Of a stretch of DNA of 64,000 nt, positions 41,194 to 52,167 are shown in pieces (position 1 is the stretch's first letter; every line of letters begins with the position of its first letter). A model generated the notes under the pieces. It was not told where the DNA came from. It searched no databases and saw only the letters and a program-made list of their open reading frames with translations. This stretch comes from Balanoglossus misakiensis (Eukaryota > Hemichordata), in assembly GCA_040954595.2 (NCBI GenBank), contig CM082577.2, positions 1,860,001 to 1,924,000 of the forward strand, given 5' to 3'. Made by a program: the position numbers and the translations under genes.

Positions 41194-44100
41194 ATGGACC
41201 TCATCCAGACGGGACTCTACATCGGAGGTAGCGGGGACGCGAGAAACTCGCAGGCTCTTCACGACGCAGGCATAACGCATGTCTTGTCCATAGAGCTGAT
41301 CAAACCCGATGTCTCTCCAGACTTTGTGCACAAGTTTGTCCACCTCATGGACGATGAAGAGTACGATATACTGAAACAGTTCCCGCAGTGTATCAAGTTT
41401 ATCCAAGAAGGCATTGAGAAAGGCGGAGTGCTTGTTCATTGGTAAGTGCCCCTGGTAACTACAACAGCTATAAAAGCACAGCTGTTCTCAGTATATGGTA
41501 TTTGGATGTGTTGCTGATAAACCAGACATGCATTTTGATTTTTCGTGAGGAAATAGTGAACAATAAGCAAGTTTATATAAAAAAGAAGATTTTATTGAGT
41601 GTTTCTGTATGAGAATGTGACATCCACCAGTAGTGGTCGTCGTACACTAGTTAAGATTCTCAACTACAGATAGAAAAGATTCCACACATACCATCATCCA
41701 AAATGTCTGCATTTTCTGTCACAGAGCAGCTTTATTATCACTTTTTGCATGATAATATCTCCCAATTTATTTACCTAAAAAAACTTGGAAAACATTTCAA
41801 AATGTGAAGTTGAGGTAAATCTTTCCCCATGCTCAGTTTAATAGTAAGTGCGGTGGTATGGTGGCAGGAGTTATTTCAGAAATTTCCTCTGATGAGGGCA
41901 AGAGTGAAAGATAAATGCCTGACAGTGTCAGGTTACTCAGGTCAAATTGAAATTGATAAAAGGGGAAGAATTGTATTTAAGATGGGATTTATTATATTGA
42001 TTTTAGGAATGGATAAATTGTGCGAAACATTTTATCATGATATCTGGTATCAAATGTATGCTCCAAAATTTGTCCCTTGACCACTTCAAAGAATAGGACT
42101 TCAAAGAAGTCGTCGAGTATGTGAGCATAATGCTTCAGACATCAATACACATGTAATGGGTCATCACATCACAGAATTAGAACCATCCTCAGGCGTACAA
42201 ACTTCTCTGCACCTCTAGAGTCCAATTGACATTCCAGATTCCTCTGCTCAACAACGATTATAATTTGAACGTTAACTATAACTTCTGATCCGTGTAAAAA
42301 AACTATGAGTCAAGTATCCATCTAAGGACTTTGAATGAATGAAATTTTATCTTACACATGTAATAGGGGATAGGTTCTTCCCTATTCTTGTCTGTGCTAC
42401 TTTTGCTCTGGAATGTCATGGCGGAGAAGGTGACATTCTGAGGCTATTCAGAGGTTTTCATTCTATTTATGAGGTGTGCTCATAGATCCAAGAAGTTTTT
42501 GATATTTTTTGCCATTCCAAAACATTTCAAATTCACCCAATAGAAATATGCTTTCAGATTTCCAGTACAAGAAGGCTATGTTTAGTAAAACAATTTGAGT
42601 CCTCACTCCTCACTATCAAATAAAATGGATAATTACCCTGGTCTTTGAATAGAAACCCCTAAAATAATCCTGCTCATGGGTGGTAGGTAATCATATATTA
42701 CTGGAAAGCTCAGATTATATACAAATTATGTCATATTTTTCCACTTCATTGCCTCTTCAAAATCCCTGAGCGGTGAATTTTTTACTCTTACTCGGTTACT
42801 GTTTATTTTAAGAAGTCTAGACAAACATCAAATATTTTTAAAGGATCTTTATTTACTGTGAAGGCTTGATGGAGTCTAGATCTATCTGTATGACTAATAT
42901 TGAGAAGTGCACTGTGCTAAGTTTGTCTGATGAGAATGACTGCAGTTTGACCCAGAAACCTATAAACAACTGTCAATTAAGTCTGGTCTGTCAGTCTTTA
43001 TCTGTCACACATTCCAGAATACTTTCTGCCGATATAGTTTCAGAGCTGTACGTAGTGTTTGGTTTCCATGAGTAGAAATTCCCATACAGGCCACAGGCAT
43101 TAAATCATCTGAAAATATCTTGTCAGTACGGCTGTTCAGCTTGTGAGCATCAAAATGTGATCCATGCTTGGACTATATTGTCAGAGTTTATGAGGTATAT
43201 TGTGGTCACAAAGTAGACTCCTTGAGAAACAATGCATGCGTTTTCTTGCAATTACATTGAAATAAAAATGTGGATGATACGTCTTTAATTTGAAACCGGT
43301 TCTTCACTCTGTATCGACGCCAACAGATTGATACCTCAAATTTCTGAAAACAACTATTTTATTTGAAACATGACTCTCAACACTGTCACTTCAATTTCTC
43401 CACCAACACTCCAGCATGCTGGCTGTGTTTACATCATCAGGTCGTTTAGTCTGACAGCAATATGGTGTGTAATTTCAATACTTGTGTCATTCTGCCTGAT
43501 GGCTGACATTCTAACCATGGTATCTTTCAACATACATTCATGAAAATTAATTAGACACACATCTTCCCTGTTGTATTGTTTGTTGACACGTAACTGGTAT
43601 TGTCTTTCAGATCATCAGTAACGTCTAAATACTAAATCATCTTAATTTCTCCATTTTTTTCTGTTCACCTTTTTCATTTCCAATCCCTCCACCTTTTTTT
43701 GCCTTTTTTTTCTTGGTTTCTTCACTCACTCTCTGTATTCCCGTTTCCCACCTCCCCTGGAATTGTCCGTTTCTTTCCGAGCAGTGCCATGGGCGCATCG
43801 AGAAGTGCCGCTGTCATCCTTTCGTACATAATGCACTCTGAGAAATTGTCGCTGGATGACGCCATTGCAAAGGTGAAAGAAAAACGAGAACGGATCAGGT
43901 ATGAAATGTAACATATATCGTGAAGATTTTTTTGTTTTCTTTTCTTTTCGCAGTGCATTTGGTGCATCTCGCAGTGCTGCAGTAATCCTAGCCTATCTAA
44001 TTTTTTTGGAGAGAATTTCTCTGGAGGCTGCGATTGCCAAGGTCAAAGCAATAAGACCAAACATAAGGTTTGTACTGCATCATGTACAAACGTGAAAGCA

Positions 44101-46108
44101 AAATAAGGAAAGCAAAATTATAAAAAAAGGTAATTGTACTAAATTTGGGTGAAAGGTGATGGTTTCAATTTGAAAGAAAGTGATGAATTCCAACATATTG
44201 TCAGTTTTCAAATGTTTGCGCTACTTTACGAGTCAAGAGTTCACAATAAAAGTTGTATTAACCCTTTCACCACCATAGTTAATTGGTAAAGTTGAACCTC
44301 TAAAGAGAGAAATGGGGCTGAAAGGGTTAAATTTTGTCACATGCAGAAAAGTGTATATTAAAATTGGACGTCATCAGCATTGGGAACCAATATATTTAAT
44401 AATCCTTTAATAATTGTTCAGTAAGCAAAAGATGTAAAAATGGTGCACAGACAAACTTGCTCGGAATTCAGCATAGCTTAGCAGCATTGAAAATCTTTCT
44501 CTTCTAGTTAGAGACTATTGTGAAATAACACTCTGGGCCTTCATTGTTTTAGTGACATTGATTTTACATCTGGAAATAATCTGAACTTTCATTTTAATCT
44601 CTTACCACAAGGTTGGAGATGAGTTTGTTGAAGGTTACAGGGTGCTTTTAGCTTCATTAGTGTACATGTCACGTGGATAGGGAAGTATGGAAAGAGATTA
44701 AAATTTAAATTCAGACCAATTTCAAACATACATGTATGTCCAACCTTGTGGTAACTCTGATAGCAATGAAGAAAATAACCAGATGTGACAATGAAAATAT
44801 GTTTGTTTGTTTGTTTGTTTGTTTGTTTGTTTTGTGTGTGTGTGTAGACATAAACTTGATTTTCATGTGGTATGGTTGTTTTCATACAGTTTAAAAAATA
44901 CATACAGTTGCCAGTTGCTATCTTGAAAACTTCTGGTTTTCAGGTGACATCAGAGTTTCAATCTTTCAACTTTGTTCCCAATTTCTGATCAAATTCTGCA
45001 GTTAGATAGAGAAATTGGCCAGAATGCTGTCTTTTGCTTATATATTCTTTGCATTGGAGATATTGAAAAATGCAAAAATGTGGCAGCCACTGTCTGTCTT
45101 CTCAACGTTATTATCCAAAGCACATCAAGGGACAGCAACCCTGCCCCTTTTTGTACAAGAACATGACTAAACTCTGCAATCTCCTCTTATTCGTTTCTTG
45201 TGTAGACCAAACGATGGCTTCATGCACCAGCTGAGAATCTTCGATGCCATGGGAGGCATCATCCAACCAGAGAACCCCTTGTACAAGCAGTATCAACTGG
45301 ATTTCAGGCCAGAGGTCAGAGGTGAGAGGTCAAGAATGTTAACGACAGTGCTTCCAGACTGGCTTTTGACTGTAAAGTGGGATGGTAGTCGTAATGGATA
45401 TAATGTCTACCTTGTGTTTATTAAATGGAAAAGAAATTTGGTTGTTTTGTTATGACGCAAGTGTAGTAATTAGGTTTTGTTTAGACTACTGCATAGATGC
45501 GTGTGATTGGGCACACAAGTCATGAGTGCTGGAGCTTGGCTGGCAGAATTTGTAGACAGCATCTCACAGCACTGAATCCAGTGAAGAGTATCAGATGGCA
45601 GGGTATCAGGAATGGGGTGAAAATTCATGTGAATATCCAAAACGTTATGCGATATATCTAAAATGAATTTTGCCAAATGTAAAACTTTTGACTGCACATC
45701 TTGCATAATCATGGTAACAGAATGAAGTACGTTAATATTTTTTTTATAGAGCCTGTGGTTTATGTGACGTTCAAAGTGAGCTACAAACTGGACCCCACTG
45801 ACGGACACAAGGAGGCCTTGGCCATCACCGGCGAGCACCGCCTCTTGGGCAAATGGAGGAAGCACCGACTGATGAGACCCAAGTGGGGACCCGACGGCTG
45901 GGAGATCACGCTGGCCTTCTCGCAGAACACCACGCTGCTCTGGAAGTTCGTGGTGGTGGAGTACCAGAAGGCGTCCAGTCGGCAGTACGGCCCCAAGTCA
46001 ACGTACGGATGTGGGAAGGTGATCAGTTGGGAGGGCGGCGACAACCGGGTCCTGCAGACGGGGACTGACCAGTGGATCTTGATCGAGGGCCAGTGGGGGA
46101 AGTGTTAG
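41194..46108 (+). CDS. Dual-specificity phosphatase with C-terminal CBM20 domain; alternative catalytic exons
   Basis: A predicted glycan-targeted dual-specificity phosphatase. Coding segments: 41194-41441, then either 43785-43898 or 43954-44067, then 45206-45321 and 45750-46108. Either form totals 837 nt, 278 residues. Residues 1-150 are a DUSP fold most like DUSP12 (QTGLYIGGSGDARN, AGITHVLSIE), with general-acid candidate Asp53 in HLMDDEEYD and the loop HC-A-(M or F)-GASRS, nucleophile Cys83 and Arg89. Residues ~163-278 are a CBM20 starch-binding domain: VTFKVSYK, LLGKWRKH, WKFVVVEY and the sugar-binding signature WEGGDNR. Laforin has these domains in the opposite order and a CxAGxGR loop, which is absent here. 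The start is the first in-frame ATG, in strong context (aaccATGG). Substrate is unknown; glycogen or a glycogen-bound protein is inferred. AATAAA at 46769-46774. Confidence 0.85.
41442..43784 (+). other. Intron 1 of the phosphatase-CBM20 gene
   Basis: Donor CATTG|GTAAGT at 41442. The body is unremarkable A+T-rich DNA with no further copy of the catalytic exon that I could find. The last ~140 nt (from about 43640) are strongly pyrimidine-rich, far longer than a normal polypyrimidine tract, and end in the acceptor ccgagcag. Confidence 0.75.
43785..43898 (+). CDS. Alternative catalytic exon 2a (CAMGASRS loop)
   Basis: 114 nt, entered in phase 2 and left in phase 2. Encodes 38 residues beginning at the catalytic cysteine, C-A-M-G-A-S-R-S, and ending KEKRERI plus a split Arg. 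Flanked by gcag and GTATGA. Aligns without gaps with the exon at 43954; I count 25 identities in 39 positions including the split Arg codon. Confidence 0.85.
43954..44067 (+). CDS. Alternative catalytic exon 2b (CAFGASRS loop)
   Basis: 114 nt with the same phases as exon 2a. Encodes C-A-F-G-A-S-R-S through KAIRPNI plus a split Arg. Acceptor tcttttcgcag, donor GTTTGT (weak). The 55-nt intron separating it from exon 2a is too short for easy joining of 2a to 2b. Joining both would keep the frame but duplicate the catalytic loop. Confidence 0.85.
44258..44330. mobile_element. TTAA-type MITE, copy F (best-preserved ends)
   Basis: Starts TTAACCCTTTCACCACCA and ends TGGGGCTGAAAGGGTTAA: 18-bp near-perfect inverted repeats including TTAA at both edges, 73 bp in all. 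The reverse complement reads through the same interior as copies A, D and G (tagaggttcaactttacca). CCC next to a TTAA target site is the pattern of piggyBac-superfamily elements. Confidence 0.8.
44801..44845. repeat. (GTTT)n and (GT)n simple repeat
   Basis: About eight GTTT units followed by a short GT run, inside the phosphatase-CBM20 gene's intron. Confidence 0.9.
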
Positions 46109-48900
46109 AACTTGCCGATTACAGCTATAACCTGTAGTAATGAAGCATTCAAACTGACTCGCCTAGGAACAGTACTTAGTAAACTCTCGTAATATATTCA
46201 CAAAAACTACACACCACAGTGCCTTTCCAATAGAGGACCAAGATGTATATGCAGATCTGATGACATTGAATATTGTGTTTGTAGACTTCTTTCATGTTAG
46301 TCTTAAAACTTGACCTGGGAAGAAAATGCGTCAGGCTGCAGCTGGAACTTGAACTTGGCGTCATCAACCTCCACATGGAGTCTCCGCTATTGGTAACACA
46401 TGTATGAGTTGAGATGCAACCATTCATTTACGCGGGGGAGGATGGGGTGTTAGCTGCACGACAGCCTGTTATGGTCTCAAGGATTCTGTCAGTTTAATGC
46501 CAGATATAAGATTTGAACCAAACCGAAGAGGAGTACCTGAATCACAGTTTAACTCAGTACTGTTGGATCAATGTGCTTAATAGCATAAGCAAAGCTTGCC
46601 ATTTTGAAACAAAGTAATTTAACTATTGCAATAATAGAGACATGTTAGGATTTATTTTTTCTATCAACTGACCCAAGGCTTTTAGCTTTATAGTGTTTTA
46701 ATATATTATGTACATGTATATCAATTTTTTTGCCACATGTAGTGACACTTTGATATAGGCAATCAATTAATAAAGCCATTTTTATGTGATGTGTTTATAT
46801 AAGCTGTGTTTTAAGTCGTAATTTGTTGTGAAGAAATAGTGATTATTCTAAATAAAATGTGGTATAGCAATAATAAGAAAATGGATATTTTGATAATGAC
46901 TTTTGACTTCAATTTTTCCGTAGTTTCTGTCAAAAGAGGCAAAAACCTGCTGGTCTTTGTCACAAACAAAATCTGTAGAAATCAGAAAGGGAAAATGACA
47001 CAGCTTTTCAGATCAGAACATCAGAGTTCAAAGCTCGAATGTTTATTTTTTACGTATTTCAATGTCTAGGGCGTTCTGTCAGTCTGGTGCCCTGCCCGGT
47101 TTCTACCACTGGGGGCGCTGTGCTCCTGAGTGGGCCAACATATTTTTACTCCACGAAGCCCGAATAAATCCCTGGAATTAATCTGTATAGCAGTGATTTC
47201 TGATTGACAAAATAAAATTCATTGTGTGATCTGGTAAAATGTGACTGTTTCATTATTTCTCCCACATAATCAGTTATTTCCCCCAAACCGTTTCACCCCA
47301 ATACAAGGTTTGTTCATAGCTGTGTTCATTTCCCATTGAAGGAAGAAACCAAATGACGTAAATCGCCAGTGGTTTCAACGTTTGTGTTGTTTAAAAAAAA
47401 GTAAGAGACACTCTTGTGAGAGAGAAAAATCTCTTCCCAGTGCTGTGAATTTCGCTGTTGCAGTAAAAAGATCTGAGGTTTGTTTCAATCATAATCATCG
47501 GGGGAAAAGGAAATTTGTTCAAAACTGAAAAGTATTTCTTTTTTTAGTTGTGGTGCATTCCTACATTGGATCTGCCTGAACATGAACAATTTTCATATAA
47601 CCATTTGCTTTGATTCGTAAAGTGTAGCTAGATAAGCTACTGATAAACAATGACATGCAGACCCCCATAGCACATTTCAGCCAACCAATTAAAACAAATT
47701 GGAAATTGCCTTTTCAGAAAATGGGTTTCGAAAATAATCCCATTTTGCTGTGGGAGTTCCAAATTTGAACTTTGATTGACTAAAAATCCATTTTCTGGTC
47801 TAATGGTCGTGGCTTCGCATATTTTGTCCTCTATGTATATGACAATGTATTTGACGCGTGTCGGGCGTACGTCAACGTATAGACCCACACTTTGACATGA
47901 ACCCTCGCTTTTTCTGAGATCGTGCCGAGGTCGCGGACTGAGGTTCTCCGTTAAATTTAGGACTATAGCCTACATCACAGTCTAAAAGTTTAGGATTTAT
48001 GGGCAAGTCAAAGGAGGGTCACTAACCACCAGGTTATCGGAACCACACAATTATTTTTCGTTAAATCGGCATAGCTACGTATATTTGGTGTGAGCTTATG
48101 TCCTATAGCGTAGAAAGAATATTGTCCGCCCTGGCGACGTGTCTCGCTTAATTGTCAAACCTCCGTGATTGTTCTGGCCGCAGGTTGGGACCACCGGGTT
48201 GCGGGTGCGGTGCGTGTTCTAGCCTTCCACGTATGTCTGATTTCAAATACTGTTGGTGCCATATTCATGATATTAAAATTTTGTGAAGATCTTCGAAAAT
48301 GGTACATGTGTCAATCTGATGTAGCGCCCCCTTGCGATAGTCTATTTTTACAGCCTTTTCTAGCTCCTGGTGAAGTAGGCCTACTTTGTGGGAAGTCTGC
48401 AGTTCAAGCACTATATTAAAATTGAAGATCAGCTGGAATAGTTACGTATATCATCATATGTTTCTTGAGGTGTCTTCCTTCTTCCTTGAAAGGAACTGTC
48501 CAGTCCGAAACTGTCAGCTAAAATCTGCTTGCTTGTTTTGATCTTTATTTTCAAGTAATCATTTTATCTCCATTTTGTTTTGATCATGATAACTGTTATG
48601 GAGCTATATTTGCAAACAATACTGTATATCTCAAAGTTGATTTTCTCAATTGTTATTAAACCGTGTTTTCTGCCATGTAAAATGTTTTCATAGATGGGAA
48701 AATTTAGCCCCACACTATACAACTACCGGATGGATATGGCTAACGTACATGTTGGACAATTTGAAGAGACAAATGGACATGATGTCCCCAAAAATGTTTT
48801 GTTTGGGGAAAACCGATGGTTCATCGGTTGCCTTGGAAATTGGGAGGGCGCTTTCTATATAACTGGCCGACTACTAAACCAGTCCCCCACTTTATAAACA
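46109..48900. other. Phosphatase-CBM20 3' UTR and intergenic DNA
   Basis: AATAAA at 46769-46774, and another near 46852, would end the phosphatase transcript. Beyond that I see no exon with both splice sites or any recognisable protein. CpG becomes more frequent towards 47.8-48.2 kb. Confidence 0.5.
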
Positions 48901-49344
48901 CATCCGGGGACATTGCGCAATGGCGGTGATTTGAATGTAAGTAGGGGAGCATTGTATCGTATTTACAGCGTCTGTCACCCCCACCTCCTATACTTAAAAC
49001 ACTGGAACGTAAAAGTACAACGCCGGTTCGGGAAGGCAGTAGCCCGTATCGCGGGGAATGTTATGTAAATGTGTTGATTGCCGCCTAGTTTACGGGAGCA
49101 AAGTTCGGGAACAGTGGCAACAAGTTGTCGCCAAGGATTTTTTCTTCTCTGCTCTGTGACTTGTGTGTGGATATAGTATATCAGCTACACTGTGCATGTG
49201 TGTATCGCATTTCAAACCTTGAGCATTTACTTCTCTTCTCGCAGTCCCCGATGAAAAATTAATGACTACATCGATATAAAGCCAGTGCGTGTTTACATCG
49301 CGTGAAAAAGGGGAATATTTCAACTACAGTCAAGCTGGTCACAA
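48901..49344 (+). promoter_or_regulatory. Candidate promoter and 5' exon(s) of the right-hand gene
   Basis: A CpG-bearing stretch includes ATTGCGCAATGGCGG (48912-48926), which combines an NRF1-like and a YY1-like motif typical of promoters. Two good plus-strand donors follow, TTGAAT|GTAAGTAG (intron from 48937) and CACAA|GTGAGTATT (intron from 49345). Either could splice to the acceptor at 62251. No coding sequence can be defended here. Confidence 0.35.
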
Positions 49345-50249
49345 GTGAGTATTATTTTAAGAGTTTCTGGTTTTAGTTTATAGTGCGGTGGTCGGTACGC
49401 TTTACACGGTACACACACACACACCGTCGCCGGGACTTCGAACAAATCCAGCGCACAAGCAAACAGCGGACAAAAGCGTGTTTGACAACCAAGGAATGAA
49501 AGTCCTGTACCCGTCTTTTGTTGGCGTTCCCGGCGTCACCGTTAAAGAAAACACAGGAGTTTCTAATCCTGTCCCCTCTCTGAACGAAATTTCACAAATA
49601 TTGTCGATGTCTAAAATTAACGGTGGCTGTTTGCGCTGGCTTTGTTTCATAATTTTGGCGGCGCGGTGTAACTGTGTGTGAGGTATAACATTACCGGCCA
49701 TTTGAAATCTTCCCACCTCTGCTGAGTATACCTGCGACTCAACGTGAAAGGGGGGAATTTCGGCTGACGGATAAATCGATATATGGGGCTCTAGTGTAAA
49801 ACCGTTACGAAAGGACAGCTGTAATATAAAGCCAAAACATTAAAACTCGATTCAGTCATTACTAAACGCGGGCCTAACGTACCCACTGAATGATCAGAAT
49901 CCAGGTCAAGTTTGTGAACCAGGGTGCGTGGCCAAAGATTATAATCAATCAACTCATTGCAACCAAAACAGATACATACGTTCAGGCGAGCCATATACAA
50001 TTGGCGATAAAGCACTTGAAATTACACTTGACACACCCAACATGATGACAGAATCACCAGATTCTATTCAGCACCCGTGGTGACAGGTTTAATATTTCAC
50101 TAAAAATTATTGGGTATCCCTGGACAGTCGTGGACAAACGTTTTCTGGAGACCTTGACTATTGGACTTGACAGCAAATTTTGGACATATTCAGACATATA
50201 AATCTTCATCATGGCTAAATTAAACCTTTTGTAGATTGCATTTATTTTG

Positions 50250-50343
50250 TAGGGCTTATTTTGAGAGAGAGAAGGGGAGGGGGATATGGGCCTTTTGATC
50301 TGCCAGATTCCCTATCATTGTATCAGAAAATCAAACATGGTCT

Positions 50344-50376
<33 letters not shown>

Positions 50377-50660
50377 GAGGGAGGGGAGGTAATATGCAAG
50401 ATTTGATGTCAGATTCCAAATCAGAAAAAAATCAAAGTGGTCTGGAGGGAGGGGAGGAGGCCTGGGAGAGAAATGGGGGAGGGTGGAAGAAAAATATGGC
50501 ATTTCAATGAGTTCATTGAGTTGATGTCAGATTACCCCATCAAAATAAAAAGCAAACTTGATTGGAGAGGGAGGGGGTGAGGGGAGGGAGAGATTTTTGA
50601 ACCATTTGGTCTTCCAGATTTCCACATAAGGAAAAATCAAACATGGTCTGACTGGATATT
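50250..50660. repeat. Purine-rich degenerate tandem repeat
   Basis: About four diverged units of roughly 100 bp. Each has a G/A-only block (gagagaga, gggagg) followed by a phrase like 'gatgtcagattcc...aaaaatcaaacatggtctg'. The plus strand is almost all purine over long runs, so triplex or other non-B structure is possible. Confidence 0.7.
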
Positions 50661-52153
50661 GATTGTCTGATTTTAATGTTTATATCTTTGATCTATGGTA
50701 ACAAGGTTTGTCTAAGTATATTTAATATGTACATTTTATTGCTGGTAGTCATATTACAATAGTTCCAGCCATGATTACTAGTTTCCGACTAAAATACATT
50801 TTTAGGTTGTCCTTGCTCTTTTTAATGAGCCCACAATACATTGTTATACATGCAACAGTAATGACAGTAACTTGTAATTTTTCAGTATAAAGGTAAACAT
50901 TCTTTTGAAATCCCCATGAATCATAGATATTTATATGGATTATGAAATAACACTATAACAATGCCTATATCATTAACATCTGAATTGGGTTGAATACAGT
51001 TTCAACAGGTTTTACATAATATCAATTAAAACTCAATATAAATATGTTACAAAATCCAGCTATTGTCTGCATAAAAAAAGGACTTAACTGGACACATTTT
51101 GTATTATTTAAATATTATGTGAACACTTAATACTATTTCCAAAGATTAATTAAAAATACCATAAAATAACTAAATATCATTAAGTGGTAATAATCCCATG
51201 TGGTCTACAATATGTAAAGATGGCAGATATCTGCAATGATTAATCGATGTTATTAAAACATTTCAGAGGCTATTAGAATTAGTGTTACATCACACTAAAT
51301 TGTGCAAATGAATTTATAACACCAGAAAAGGTACAATAAGTTCTAGTGAATACATGTAGGTTAATATATGTCATCTCTCAAAACTCTTACTACAGTTAAG
51401 TTGGTTGGTGACAGTTTTACCCACAATGCAAATATTATAATGTAATTTGACCCCCTAGCACGAACTAAAAACCCATTGAAAGCCCCATGAGCTAAAAATA
51501 AAATACTTCAAATCTTCTCCCTGTCTTTGGAATCATCACCATTAAGCCATATTACTTGTATTTGCATCAGTTTTTTGGCTTTATTTTCAATATGATTGTA
51601 TAAAAAGGACAAATAAACTCCCAACAATGGCAACATGCAATACTTGTAAGTGGGCAAAAAGCTCTCCTCACAGTACATTGAACTTTTTGAGGTAGACATA
51701 TAAAATCAGAAATTGCCTGCTATAAATTCCAGCAACGTGTGTTATGGAGAAATAAAAAGTGGGTGGGTGATTGCATGAATGAAATTCAGCACAAACGAAA
51801 TATGGGACAATAAAAGATAGCGTACATAAGCTTGATTCACATAATTGATGTCAAAACTGAATATAATTTTTTTTCTGCGAGTCATTAATAACTTAATGAC
51901 GGTTGAGATGAAATTATAGGTGGATTGATCTCTTAGTGCTAACACAAATGTAAGTTAAAAATGTGGGAATGTTTTGAAATCAAAGCGTATTTCTCTGGTT
52001 ACTGTAAGAATCATCACTTTTTGGTACCTCATATTGTCATAAAGTGGTATGTCTTGACACACTCGGTACATGTATCTCCACTTACACCGGTTTCTTTGTG
52101 ATGTAATTTTAACCGCCCCGACAGGTGACTCCCAGAAGATTGTGTGTCAAGTG

Positions 52154-52167
52154 GTTGCCATAGAAAC
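52154..52167. promoter_or_regulatory. RFX X-box-like site
   Basis: GTTGCCATAGAAAC fits the X-box consensus with one off-consensus base in the right half-site. It sits in non-coding DNA 10 kb before the exon at 62252. No target can be assigned. Confidence 0.3.

Larger units (their letters stand above)
44068..45205 (+). other. Intron after the alternative exons
   Basis: Contains MITE copy F (44258-44330) and a (GTTT)n/(GT)n simple repeat (44801-44845). No third version of the catalytic exon was found. Confidence 0.75.

Noticed and set aside
43785-44067. Exon pair explained as an assembly duplication
   Set aside because: The exons differ at many nucleotides and about a third of residues while keeping length, phase and catalytic residues, which points to an old duplication under selection.
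41194-46108. Naming the phosphatase gene laforin (EPM2A)
   Set aside because: The domain order is reversed and the active loop lacks the laforin-type CxAGxGR signature; the catalytic domain looks closer to DUSP12.
49388-49681. 97-codon plus-strand frame next to the candidate promoter
   Set aside because: Tempting because of its CpG-rich setting, but it shows no domain or signal pattern I can support, and an overlapping minus-strand frame is equally long.
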